From Actinoplanes sp. DH11 (GTDB lineage Bacteria > Actinomycetota > Actinomycetes > Mycobacteriales > Micromonosporaceae), in NCBI RefSeq assembly GCF_020873875.1, contig NZ_JAHWGU010000014.1:171099-235098 (forward strand): a stretch of 64,000 nucleotides of DNA, read 5' to 3'. The notes beneath the pieces are model-generated. The model was not told the origin of the DNA and did not search any database. It worked only from the letters and a program-made list of their open reading frames with translations. Both the position numbers and the translations under genes were made by a program. The stretch's first letter is position 1. Each line of letters opens with the position of its first letter. Positions 45,466 through 53,870 of this stretch are shown here, in pieces.

Positions 45466-47067
45466 TCAGGCAGCGACCGGTTCGGCTGCCGGTTCGGGGA
45501 CGCCCACCCCGGCGATCAGCTCGGCGGCGGCGAGCCCCAGGGCCCGGGTAGCGCCGTGCGTGGCGATGTGTACGCCGCCGGTCACCTCGACCGGGATGCC
45601 CATCTCGACCACTATCGCGTCCGGGCGTACCGCGAGCACCTGGGTCAGGGTCTCGGCGATCCACGGGTGCCGGTGCACGTCCCGGACGACCAGCACGAGC
45701 GGGCGGTCGGCGACACCGGTCAGCACCTGGCCGGCGCGGTCGGCGAAGCCGTCCAGGTCCTCGGCGGTCAGCCTGCGCGACGTGGTGCCGGGCAGCAGAC
45801 CGGCCAGCGGCTCGCCCAGACCCCACGGCGTCTCGCTGCCGATCGCGATGTTGCGTGGCGGTGCGAACTCGACCACGTGCGGCGCGGCGGCGAGCGGCAG
45901 CTCCGGCGCGTGCGTACCGGCGGTGACCTTGATGGCACGGCGAGCGGCGGCGAAGCCGACGGACGAGCCACGGGTGGTGTCGGGCGCGGCCAGGACGGTC
46001 ACCGCGGGTTCGCCGGCGGCGCCGGCCGCGGCGTCGGCGACGGCCCGGGCCCCGGTCTCGGTCTGCCGCCGGGTGGTCCAGGCCGCCAGCGCACGGACCC
46101 GGGCGACCGCGTCGCGCAGCCGCTCCTCGGGCAGTTCACCGCTGCGCACGGCGGCCACGATGGCGTCGCGCAGTTCGATCGCGGTCCGCTCGTCGGCGTG
46201 GTCGCCGCCGACGCAGATCGCGTCCACCCCGGCGGCGAGGGCCCGGACGGTGGCGCCGGTCAGGCCGTACCGGCGGCGGACGCCCTGCATCTCGATGCCG
46301 TCGGTGACGATCAGGCCGCCGAAGCCCAGTTCTTCGCGGAGCAGCCCGATCAGGATTCGCCGGCTCAGGGTGGCGGGCAGTTCCGGGTCGTACGCCGGGA
46401 CCAGCAGGTGGCCGGTCATCACCGATTTGGTGCCGGCCGCGATCGCCGCCCGGAACGGCACCAGCTCCACCTCGGCCAGTTCGTCCCGGCTGCGGGCGAT
46501 GAGCGGCACGTCGTGGTGCGAGTCGACGCTGGTGTCACCGTGCCCGGGGAAGTGCTTGGCGCACCCGGCCACGCCGGACTCCTGCAGGCCGCGGATGAAC
46601 GCGGCGGTGTGCCGGGCCGCGAGCTGGGGTTCGGCGCCGAAGGCCCGGACGCCGATCACCGGGTTCGCCGGGTTGTTGTTGACGTCCGCGTCCGGTGCGT
46701 AGTCGAGCGTGATGCCCGCACCGGCGAGGTCGCGGCCCAGGTCCCGGGCGACCGCCTCGGTCAGGGCCGGGTCGTCGATCGCGCCGAGGGCCAGGTTTCC
46801 CGGGCGGGAGCTGCCGTGCCGCGACTCGAACCGGGTGACGTCGCCGGCCTCCTCGTCGATCGCCACGATCACGTCCGGCCGCTCGGCCCGCAGTTGCGCG
46901 GTCAGCGCGGCCACCTGGGCCGGTGACTCGACGTTGCGGGCGAAGAGGGCGACGCCGCCCAGCCCGTCGGCGAGCCAGCGGCGGACCCAGTCCGGTGCGG
47001 ACGTGCCGACGAAACCCGGCTGCAGGACAGCAGCGGCGAGTTCCGGCAATTCGCCGTGAATGGACAT
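45466..47067 (-). CDS. nagZ: glycoside hydrolase family 3 beta-N-acetylhexosaminidase-like protein
   Basis: 533 aa, GH3. Nucleophile Asp in LIVTDGIEMQGV and the acid/base His-Asp dyad in KHFPGHGDTSVDSHHDVPLI, both as in NagZ. No clear signal peptide, so probably cytoplasmic, acting on wall-derived GlcNAc sugars. C-terminal domain of about 180 residues beyond the NagZ core. ATG at 47067 (MSIHGELPE) with GGAGG about 10 bp upstream; the GTG at 47094 is an alternative. Two inverted repeats upstream could be operators. Confidence 0.88.
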   Translation of the reverse strand: MSIHGELPELAAAVLQPGFVGTSAPDWVRRWLADGLGGVALFARNVESPAQVAALTAQLRAERPDVIVAIDEEAGDVTRFESRHGSSRPGNLALGAIDDPALTEAVARDLGRDLAGAGITLDYAPDADVNNNPANPVIGVRAFGAEPQLAARHTAAFIRGLQESGVAGCAKHFPGHGDTSVDSHHDVPLIARSRDELAEVELVPFRAAIAAGTKSVMTGHLLVPAYDPELPATLSRRILIGLLREELGFGGLIVTDGIEMQGVRRRYGLTGATVRALAAGVDAICVGGDHADERTAIELRDAIVAAVRSGELPEERLRDAVARVRALAAWTTRRQTETGARAVADAAAGAAGEPAVTVLAAPDTTRGSSVGFAAARRAIKVTAGTHAPELPLAAAPHVVEFAPPRNIAIGSETPWGLGEPLAGLLPGTTSRRLTAEDLDGFADRAGQVLTGVADRPLVLVVRDVHRHPWIAETLTQVLAVRPDAIVVEMGIPVEVTGGVHIATHGATRALGLAAAELIAGVGVPEPAAEPVAA

Positions 47068-47149
47068 ACGCCCCCGTACCTCCGATGCATTCACGAACGT
47101 CTATGTGAGCGTTCTCCCCGTACGGGCAACCATGCTCACACCCGACCCC

Positions 47150-47168
47150 AGGTTTAGTCAACAAACCT
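47150..47168. promoter_or_regulatory. inverted repeat upstream of nagZ
   Basis: AGGTTT-AGTCAAC-AAACCT. A second pair, TGTGAGC / GCTCACA, lies at 47104-47110 and 47134-47140. Both fall between nagZ and the divergent 42-residue gene and could be sugar-responsive operators (ROK or LacI style). No regulator gene is adjacent. Confidence 0.35.
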
Positions 47169-47206
47169 TTCTATTAGCTGTGGCGCCGTCCCGGTAAACT
47201 GCCGGG

Positions 47207-47335
47207 GTGCCTGCCACCCTCTTCGCGGCGACCGGCGTCGACTGGTCCGAGATTCACGCGGTGCGGCTCCTCGGCATCGCGCTCGCCGTCCTCTTCCTGC
47301 TCTGGGCCATCCGCCGCATGTTCGGGGGCAAATAG
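47207..47335 (+). CDS. 42-residue membrane miniprotein
   Basis: GTG at 47207, 42 aa: a short polar start (VPATLFAATGVDWSEIHAV), one hydrophobic helix (LLGIALAVLFLLWAI) and a basic end (RRMFGGK). Ends 15 bp before the F420-type oxidoreductase gene on the same strand. No good ribosome-binding site; TAAACT about 10 bp upstream could be a -10 box of a leaderless mRNA. Function unknown. Confidence 0.5.
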   Translation: MPATLFAATGVDWSEIHAVRLLGIALAVLFLLWAIRRMFGGK

Positions 47336-47350
47336 GGGTATCGGGCGCCC

Positions 47351-48301
47351 ATGCGCATCGGATACTTCCTGTCGAGCGAGGAGTACTCGCCCGCCGAACT
47401 CATCGACCAGGCCAAAGGCGCCGAGCGCGCCGGCTTCTCCGGCCTGTGGATCTCCGACCACTACCACCCGTGGGTGGACGCCCAGGGGCAGAGCGCCTTC
47501 GTCTGGTCCATGATCGGCGCGCTCAGCCAGGCCACCAACCTCGAGATCACCACCGCGGTGACGTGTCCCACCGTCCGCATCCATCCGGCCGTGATCGCCC
47601 AGGCCGCCGCTACCAGCGCGGTGCTGACCGGCGGGCGTTTCCGGCTGGGGGTCGGCACCGGCGAAGCCCTCAACGAGCACATCTTCGGCGACGCCTGGCC
47701 CGAGGCCGACGTCCGGCTGGAGATGCTGGAGGAAGCCGTCGAGATCATGCGCAAGCTCTGGAAGGGCGGCGTCGTCTCGTACCGGGGCAAGCACTACACG
47801 GTGGAGAACGCCCGGGTCTACACGCTGCCCGAGAAGCCGGTCGAGATCCTGGTGTCGGGGTTCGGCCCGAAGGCGATCGAGGTCGCCGCACGCATCGGCG
47901 ACGGGTACGTCAGCACGATGCCCGACGGCGACATGGTCCAGCAGTTCCGTTCGCAGGGCGGCGGCGACCGGGTCTGCCAGGCAGGTTTCAAGGCCGCGTT
48001 CGCCGACTCGGCGGAGGAGGGCGCGCGGATCGCCTTCGAGAAGTGGCCGAACGCCGGCGTGCCCGGCGAGCTGTCCCAGGTGCTGCCCTCTCCCAAGCAC
48101 TTCGAGCAGGCGTCGCAGCTGGTCACCCAAGACATGATCGCTGAGGCCTTCGTCTGTGGGAACGACCCGGAGAAGCACCTGGAGATGATCTCCAAGTACG
48201 CCGAGGCCGGCTTCGACGAGATCTACGTGGCGAACACCGGGCCGCACTACCAGGGCCTGTTCGACCTGTACGCGCGCGAGATCCTGCCGAAGTTCGCATG
48301 A
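47351..48301 (+). CDS. LLM-class F420-dependent oxidoreductase (TIGR03557-like)
   Basis: 316 aa TIM-barrel of the luciferase-like superfamily. MRIGYFLSSEEYSP, GLWISDHYHPW, TCPTVRIHPAVIAQAAATSA and RFRLGVGTGEALNEHIFGD match the F420-dependent glucose-6-phosphate-dehydrogenase-like group. Uses coenzyme F420, by family. Substrate cannot be assigned. Its stop overlaps the recQ start (ATGA), so the two are co-translated. Confidence 0.88.
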   Translation: MRIGYFLSSEEYSPAELIDQAKGAERAGFSGLWISDHYHPWVDAQGQSAFVWSMIGALSQATNLEITTAVTCPTVRIHPAVIAQAAATSAVLTGGRFRLGVGTGEALNEHIFGDAWPEADVRLEMLEEAVEIMRKLWKGGVVSYRGKHYTVENARVYTLPEKPVEILVSGFGPKAIEVAARIGDGYVSTMPDGDMVQQFRSQGGGDRVCQAGFKAAFADSAEEGARIAFEKWPNAGVPGELSQVLPSPKHFEQASQLVTQDMIAEAFVCGNDPEKHLEMISKYAEAGFDEIYVANTGPHYQGLFDLYAREILPKFA

Positions 48302-49950
48302 AACTGAACATCCCCGTGTACGGGCCGCGGCTGCGCAAGGTCGCCCGGAAACACTTCGGGTGGCCGTCGCTGCGGCCCGGCCAGTTCAAGCCGATGCGCG
48401 CGGTGCTGCGCCGCAAGGACGCGCTGGTGGTGCTCCCGACCGGCGCCGGCAAGTCGGCGATCTACCAGATCCCGGCGGTGCTGCTGCCCGGCCCGACCGT
48501 GGTGATCTCGCCGCTGCTCGCCCTTCAGCAGGACCAGATCGCCGCGCTCAACGAGCGCGACGACCCGAAGACCCGGGCCGTCCGGGTCAGCTCCGCCGAG
48601 ACACCGGCACAGCAGCGCGAGGCGATCGAGCTGATCCGCAGCGGTCAGGCCGAGTTCCTCTTCATCACCCCGGAACAGCTCAGCGACCCGGAGCGGCTCG
48701 CCGAGGTGCGCGCGCTGAAGCCGGGCCTCGTCGCCGTCGACGAGGCACACTGCATCTCCGCCTGGGGACACGACTTCCGGCCGGACTACCTGGCCCTCGG
48801 CGACATGATCAAGCAGATCGGCCGGCCGCCGGTCCTGGCGCTGACCGCGACCGCGTCACCGCCGGTCCGCGAGGACATTATCTCGCGGCTGCGTCTGCGC
48901 GACCCCGAGATCCACGTGTCCGGCCTGGACCGGCGCAACCTGTTCCTCGAGGTGGCCTACTGCCCGGACGAGGACTACCGGTGGCGGCGGCTGACCACGA
49001 TGCTCGACGCCGAGCAGCGGCCGGGGATCATCTACGTGCCGACCCGGCGGGCCGCCGAGGAACTGGCCGAGCGGCTGACCGACGCCGGCTACGGCGCCGA
49101 GTTCTACCACGGCGGGATGGCGGCCGGGCTCCGCGAGCAGCGGCACCAGGACTTCACCGACGACAAGGTCGACATCATGGTGGCGACCTCGGCGTTCGGC
49201 ATGGGCATCGACAAGCCGAACATCCGCTGGGTCGCGCACGTGGCCCTGCCCGACTCGCCGGACAGCTACTTCCAGGAGATCGGCCGGGCCGGCCGGGACG
49301 GCGAACCCGGCCGGGCGGTGCTGCTGTGGCGTTCCGAGGACGAGGCCATCCAGCGCTTCTTCGCCGGCGGCTCGCCGGACGCCGGGGAGCTCACGGAACT
49401 CGCCGGCGCCCTGCACAAGGGTCCGCAGACGAAGACCGCGCTGCAGAAGGCGACCGGGCTGGGCCCGCGCAAGCTGGGGCAGTACCTGGGCCTGCTGGAA
49501 CAGGTCGGCGCGGTACGCACCGGCGCGGGCAACAAGCTGACGGTCCCGGCCCGCGCGCCGATGCCGGCCGTCGCGGCAGAGAAGGCGACCGAGGAGTTCG
49601 AGCGGCAGCAGGCAGTGGTCCGCTCACGAACTGACATGATGCGCGCCTTCGCACAATCCCGGCAATGCCGCACCGAGACGCTGCTGGCCTACTTCGGCGA
49701 GGACCAGAAGCGCCCGTGCGGCCACTGCGACAACTGCGCCGACGGCACCGCCCAGGAGGTAGACGCCGCCGAACAGGACGGCCCGTTCCCGGTGCACAGC
49801 CACGTCCGGCACGGCGAGTGGGGCACCGGCATGGTGATGAACTACGAGGAGGAACGGATGACCGTCCTCTTCGACACGGTGGGTTACAAGACGCTGTCCG
49901 TACCCGTCGTGGTCGAGCAGAAGCTCCTCACCCCCGCCAAGAGCGCCTGA
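48298..49950 (+). CDS. recQ: RecQ-family ATP-dependent DNA helicase
   Basis: 550 aa. Helicase motifs: I LPTGAGKSAIYQIP, II VAVDEAHCISAWGHDFRPDY (DEAH plus the RecQ aromatic loop), III LTATASPPV, V TSAFGMGIDKP, VI IGRAGRDGEPG. A zinc-binding cluster CRTETLLAYFGEDQKRPCGH plus CDNC follows. No HRDC domain; instead a C-terminal beta-rich tail of about 50 residues (HGEWGTGMVMNYEEERMTVL) like the domain at the end of some UvrD helicases. Overlaps the preceding gene by 4 nt. Confidence 0.94.
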   Translation: MKLNIPVYGPRLRKVARKHFGWPSLRPGQFKPMRAVLRRKDALVVLPTGAGKSAIYQIPAVLLPGPTVVISPLLALQQDQIAALNERDDPKTRAVRVSSAETPAQQREAIELIRSGQAEFLFITPEQLSDPERLAEVRALKPGLVAVDEAHCISAWGHDFRPDYLALGDMIKQIGRPPVLALTATASPPVREDIISRLRLRDPEIHVSGLDRRNLFLEVAYCPDEDYRWRRLTTMLDAEQRPGIIYVPTRRAAEELAERLTDAGYGAEFYHGGMAAGLREQRHQDFTDDKVDIMVATSAFGMGIDKPNIRWVAHVALPDSPDSYFQEIGRAGRDGEPGRAVLLWRSEDEAIQRFFAGGSPDAGELTELAGALHKGPQTKTALQKATGLGPRKLGQYLGLLEQVGAVRTGAGNKLTVPARAPMPAVAAEKATEEFERQQAVVRSRTDMMRAFAQSRQCRTETLLAYFGEDQKRPCGHCDNCADGTAQEVDAAEQDGPFPVHSHVRHGEWGTGMVMNYEEERMTVLFDTVGYKTLSVPVVVEQKLLTPAKSA

Positions 49951-49993
49951 GAACGGGACATCGGCGTCCGGGGCCCGGCGCGGCGGATCCGCG

Positions 49994-50498
49994 TCAGACG
50001 GACCAGCTCCGGAGGATGTCGCCCGGGCCCCAGATCAGATCCACCGCATCGGCCGGGAGGTCGGCTCCCGAGCGGCTGACGACCAGGTTGGACTGCCGGT
50101 TCCACCAGCCGCCGACCTCCCAGGTGTCGGTCCATGGCAGGTCGCCGGCGCCGGCGGCGAGGGCCAGCGCATCGCGGACGATCGGCTCGACGGCGTTGCC
50201 GCGCCAGGTGGACCACCGCGCGTCGAGGACCGCGCGGGCGGCGGCTGTCCGATCACGCAGGACGAGTTGATGCACATCGCGCAGCAGAGCCAGGTAGAGG
50301 CGCAGGTTGCTGTCGGCGATCCGGTACTGCGCCAGTTTGCTGGGCCTGGCGGAGAGCGGCTTGTCGACGGCGAGGACCTGCTTCTCCGCCACGAGCCGGT
50401 GAAGAAGCGGGGCCAGGGTGCCGGAACTGACCGGACCGCCGCACCTGATCCAGTTGCCGGGTCAGCAGGTCGAGTTCCGTACGTCGCCCTACGAACAT
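49994..50498 (-). pseudogene. remnant of a DUF234-type ATPase, internal deletion and frameshift
   Basis: The first about 24 codons from the ATG at 50498 (MFVGRRTELDLLTRQLDQVR) are the normal start of bacterial/archaeal ATP-binding proteins with a C-terminal DUF234 domain. At about 50430 the reading frame jumps: the next frame continues with the family's winged-helix and DUF234 end (SSGTLAPLLHRLVAEKQVL, then LAQYRIADSNLRLYLALLRD to WGPGDILRSW). The P-loop and the whole ATPase core are missing. The intact family is about 470 aa, so roughly 300 codons are lost. Not functional as an ATPase. Confidence 0.8.
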
Positions 50499-50506
50499 CC
50501 ATTACT

Positions 50507-50533
50507 CCGAAGCTAGATTCAATCTAACTTCGG
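50507..50533. promoter_or_regulatory. 27-bp palindrome upstream of the ATPase remnant
   Basis: CCGAAG-C-TAGATT-C-AATCTA-A-CTTCGG: 13-bp arms with one mismatch around a single base, 8 bp upstream of the remnant's ATG. Looks like the binding site of a dimeric repressor. It also lies 10 bp beyond the lacI-family stop and could act as that gene's terminator hairpin, though no T-run follows. Confidence 0.6.
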
Positions 50534-50543
50534 ACCGGTCTAC

Positions 50544-51641
50544 CTACGGGTGTGACGCTTGGCGCTTGTTCGGGACCGGGCCGGCCGGGGCGGGGCTGGC
50601 CGGGGCGGGGCTGGCCGGGGCGGGGCCGGTGGAGTCGCGGATGACGAGTTGCTGGCCGGTGGGGCGGCGCCGGGGGCGGCTCGTCGGTGGTTTCAGGGCT
50701 AGTTCCAGCGCCATCCGGCCCATGTCGGTCATCGGCAGCCGGATCGTGGTGAGGCTGGGTGCCAGGTCGCCGGCGACCGAGACGTCGTCGAAGCCGACCA
50801 CCGACATGCGGTCCGGCACCGGGATGCCGCGCTCGCGCAGGACGGCGAGGACGCCCATCGCCATGGCGTCGTTCAGGGCGATGATCGCCGTGGTGTCCGG
50901 GTGCTCGCGCAGGATCCGCTCGGTGGCGATGCGGCCGCCCTCGCGCACGAAGTCGGTGTGCACCACCGGCACGTCGGCGAGGGAGAGGCCGTAGGCGCGC
51001 AGGGCCGCTGCCACGCCGGCCATCCGGTCGATCACGGTGTTGAGTTCGGGGGTGCCGGCGACCAGGGCGATCCGGCGGTGGCCGAGGCCGAGCAGGTGTT
51101 CGCCGAGGGCTTGGCCGCCGGCCTCGTTGTCGGGCAGGACCGCGTCGGCGCCGAGCGCGTGCCGGCCGATCACCGCGACCCGGCCGCCGCCGCGCTGGTA
51201 GCCGGCGAGCACCGTGCGGGCCTCGGACTCCACGTCGGGATCGCCGTAGCCGGAGCCGGCCACCAGGATGATGCCGACCCGCTGGGCGATCAGGTTGCGG
51301 ATCTGCCGCAGCTCGTTGCCGGGGTCGCGGCCGGAGTGGCAGATCTGCACGAGCAGGCCTTGCTCGTCGGCGAGCTGGATGACACCGCCGGCGATCTCGG
51401 AGAAGTACGGGTCGTCGACCTGGTGCACGATCAGTCCCACGGTGGAGCTGGAGCCGCCGGCCAGGGTGCGTGCGTACGGGTTGGCGACGTACCCCAGTTC
51501 CTCGGACACCTGCCGGACCCGGCTGGCGACCTCCGCGCTCACCCCGTCCCGTCCGGCGAGTGCGCGGGAGGCGGTGGCCAGCGAGACACCGGCGCGCTGA
51601 GCGACGTCGATGAGCCGCAGCCCCGGGCCCGGTTTCGGCAT
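50544..51641 (-). CDS. LacI-family transcriptional repressor
   Basis: 365 aa. N-terminal helix-turn-helix (LRLIDVAQRAGVSLATASRA, residues 9-28) and hinge, then a periplasmic-binding-protein-like effector domain (VGLIVHQVDDPYFSEIAGG; VVGFDDVSVAGDLAPSLTTI). The C-terminus has a 15-bp tandem repeat encoding PAPAS units (about 50582-50630), which is not part of the fold. Divergent from the ABC operon, with a double operator between them, so it is the obvious regulator of that operon and probably of itself. Confidence 0.93.
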   Translation of the reverse strand: MPKPGPGLRLIDVAQRAGVSLATASRALAGRDGVSAEVASRVRQVSEELGYVANPYARTLAGGSSSTVGLIVHQVDDPYFSEIAGGVIQLADEQGLLVQICHSGRDPGNELRQIRNLIAQRVGIILVAGSGYGDPDVESEARTVLAGYQRGGGRVAVIGRHALGADAVLPDNEAGGQALGEHLLGLGHRRIALVAGTPELNTVIDRMAGVAAALRAYGLSLADVPVVHTDFVREGGRIATERILREHPDTTAIIALNDAMAMGVLAVLRERGIPVPDRMSVVGFDDVSVAGDLAPSLTTIRLPMTDMGRMALELALKPPTSRPRRRPTGQQLVIRDSTGPAPASPAPASPAPAGPVPNKRQASHP

Positions 51642-51689
51642 CGTTAACTCCCCAGCTCTTGCCCGTGATTGCTGTCACAGCATATGGTA

Positions 51690-51715
51690 CGCAAGCGCTT
51701 TCGTAAGCGCTTTCG
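51690..51715. promoter_or_regulatory. double LacI-type operator
   Basis: Two 14-bp near-palindromes, CGCAAGCGCTTTCG (51690-51703) and CGTAAGCGCTTTCG (51702-51715), overlap by 2 bp. Each has the central AAGCGCTT typical of LacI-family sites, with centres 12 bp apart (about one helical turn). They lie between the divergent lacI-type gene and the ABC operon. Confidence 0.8.
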
Positions 51716-51742
51716 TAAGTCGGTGCAGAGGAGCGTCCGAGG

Positions 51743-52975
51743 ATGCCGACCACTTCTTCACACGCACGATTCCCCATGAAATTCCTGGCTGCGTCCATGA
51801 TTCTCACACTCGGCGCCTGTTCCGGCGGCGGTGGCGGGGACGAGGGCGGCGGCAGCGACGACCCGATCGTGATCGGGATTTCCCTCCCGCTGACCGGAGA
51901 CTTCTCCGAGCCCGGCAAGGGCGTCCAGCAGGGGTACGAGGCCTGGGCGAAAGTCGTCAACGACAAGGGCGGTCTGCTCGGCCGCCAGGTGGAACTGAAG
52001 ATTCTCGACGACCAGTCCAATGCGGACCGGGTCGTCGCCGATTACGAGCAGCTGATCGGCAAGGACCAGGTGGACCTGGTCTTCGGCCCGTTCTCGACAC
52101 GTCTCGTGGTGCCTTCGGCGCGCGTCGCCGAGGAGTACGACATGCTCTTCGTCGAGCCGGCGGGCGCCGCCAAGGAGGTCTTCGAGCAGGGCTTCAAGAA
52201 CCTGTTCTACGCCGCCCCGGCGGTCGCCAACGACCACTACAACTACCTCGCCGAGAAGATCCTGGCGATGCCGGCGGACCAGCGGCCCAAGACTGCCGCC
52301 TACGCCGCGATGGACGACCCCTTCGCGCAGGGTACGGCGTACGGCTTGAAGGAGAAGCTGGAGGCCGGCGGCGTCCGGACCGTGGTGGACGAGGTCTACC
52401 CGCCGAACACCACCGACTTCTCCGGCATCGCCGCCAAGATCACTGACTCGAAGGCGGACGTGCTGGTCGGTGGCTCGCAGTACCAGGACGGCGTGAACCT
52501 GATCGTGGCCCTGCAGCAGCTGGGCTACCAGCCGAAACTGGCCGCCTTCTCGACCGCGCCGACCAACCCGGAGTTCGCCTCGGCGATCGGCAACAAGACC
52601 GCGGGCGTGCTCTCCCCCACCGGCTACAGCCAGGACGCGAAGTACCCGTCGAACACCGAGTTCGTCGAGAAGTACACCGCGCAGTTCGGCAAGGCGCCGG
52701 AGGAGGACCAGGCCAACGGCTACACCACCGGTCAGGTGGTGGCCGCCGCGGTCACCGCGGCCGGCTGCGCCGAGCAGGGCGACTGCCAGCAGAAGCTGAT
52801 CGACTGGCTGCGCACCAACACCGTGGAGACCGTGGTGGGGCCGCTCAGCTGGGACGACACCGGAAAGCCCAAGGGCGCCCACATGATCCAGCAGTGGGTC
52901 GGCGGCGACATCAAGATCGTGTTGCCGGAGGACGTCAAGGAGGCCGAATTCAGCTACCCGAAGCCGGCCTGGTGA
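51743..52975 (+). CDS. ABC transporter substrate-binding lipoprotein (branched-chain amino acid type)
   Basis: 410 aa. Lipobox LTLGAC with Cys26, a Gly/Asp linker, then a type I binding fold (PIVIGISLPLTGDFSEPGKG; DLVFGPFSTRLVVPSARVAE) of the LivJ/AmiC group. Anchored outside the membrane. ATG at 51743 with GAGGAG upstream. First gene of a seven-gene operon and next to a double LacI operator. The ligand need not be an amino acid: this family also binds amides, urea, aromatic acids and other small molecules. Confidence 0.92.
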   Translation: MPTTSSHARFPMKFLAASMILTLGACSGGGGGDEGGGSDDPIVIGISLPLTGDFSEPGKGVQQGYEAWAKVVNDKGGLLGRQVELKILDDQSNADRVVADYEQLIGKDQVDLVFGPFSTRLVVPSARVAEEYDMLFVEPAGAAKEVFEQGFKNLFYAAPAVANDHYNYLAEKILAMPADQRPKTAAYAAMDDPFAQGTAYGLKEKLEAGGVRTVVDEVYPPNTTDFSGIAAKITDSKADVLVGGSQYQDGVNLIVALQQLGYQPKLAAFSTAPTNPEFASAIGNKTAGVLSPTGYSQDAKYPSNTEFVEKYTAQFGKAPEEDQANGYTTGQVVAAAVTAAGCAEQGDCQQKLIDWLRTNTVETVVGPLSWDDTGKPKGAHMIQQWVGGDIKIVLPEDVKEAEFSYPKPAW

Positions 52976-52982
52976 TGCGCTG

Positions 52983-53870
52983 ATGCCGTCCGGTGCGCTG
53001 CTGTTCCAAAGTGTGATCCTGGGGCTTCTGCTCGGCGGCCTGTACGCCCTGCTCGCCTCGGGACTCACCCTCTACTTCGGCATCATGCGGGTGGTGATGA
53101 TCGCCCATTCGGCGTTCCTCATCCTCGCCGCCTACCTGGCCTGGTACCTGCACGAGTCGGTGGGCCTCGACCCGTTGCTGTCGATGATCGGCACCGTCCC
53201 GCTCTTCTTCGCGGCCGGCGTCGGGCTGCAGCGGGCCCTGCTCACCCGGCTGCGGCCGGCCACTCTGACCATGATGTCGGTCCTGCTGACGTTCGCGATC
53301 GCGCTGCTCATCGAGGGCCTGCTCGGTTACGCGTTCACCGGCACCCAGCGGCGCATCAACCTGGGGTACTCGTCGGCCGGCCTGGAACTGTTCGGCGCCC
53401 GGATCGCGGTGGTCAAACTTATCGCGTTCGGACTGGCGGCGGTCGCGCTCACCACGCTCTACCTGCTGCTGAAGCGGACCAAGTTCGGCTGGGCGCTGCG
53501 CGCGACCATCCAGCACCGGGACGCCGCCCGGCTGCTCGGCATCGACACCGACCGGGTGGCCGGGTTCGGCTTCGGCATCGGCCTGGCCACCGCGGCGATC
53601 GGCGGCACCGCGCTGTCGCTGGACACCACCATCTACCCCTCGCTGCACTGGCACTGGATCGGCCCGCTGATGGCGATCATCGTGGTCGGCGGGCTGGGCA
53701 GCGTGCCGGGCGCGGCGATCGCGGCGATGATCCTCGGGCTGGCGCAGAGCCTGCTCCAGATCCCGCTGGGCACCACCTGGGCGCAGACGGTGTTCTACGT
53801 CGCGCTCTTCGCCACCCTCGCATTCCGGCCACAGGGATTCTTCGGAGGCCGCCTTGCCCAACGTTTCTAG
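52983..53870 (+). CDS. livH: branched-chain amino acid-type ABC permease (LivH)
   Basis: 295 aa inner-membrane permease with about eight helices. Family sequence: LLGGLYALLASGLTLYFGIM near the start, GWALRATIQHRDAARLLGID (the coupling loop) and GGLGSVPGAAIAAMILGLAQ. Begins 7 bp after the binding-protein stop and overlaps livM by 17 bp. Confidence 0.93.
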   Translation: MPSGALLFQSVILGLLLGGLYALLASGLTLYFGIMRVVMIAHSAFLILAAYLAWYLHESVGLDPLLSMIGTVPLFFAAGVGLQRALLTRLRPATLTMMSVLLTFAIALLIEGLLGYAFTGTQRRINLGYSSAGLELFGARIAVVKLIAFGLAAVALTTLYLLLKRTKFGWALRATIQHRDAARLLGIDTDRVAGFGFGIGLATAAIGGTALSLDTTIYPSLHWHWIGPLMAIIVVGGLGSVPGAAIAAMILGLAQSLLQIPLGTTWAQTVFYVALFATLAFRPQGFFGGRLAQRF

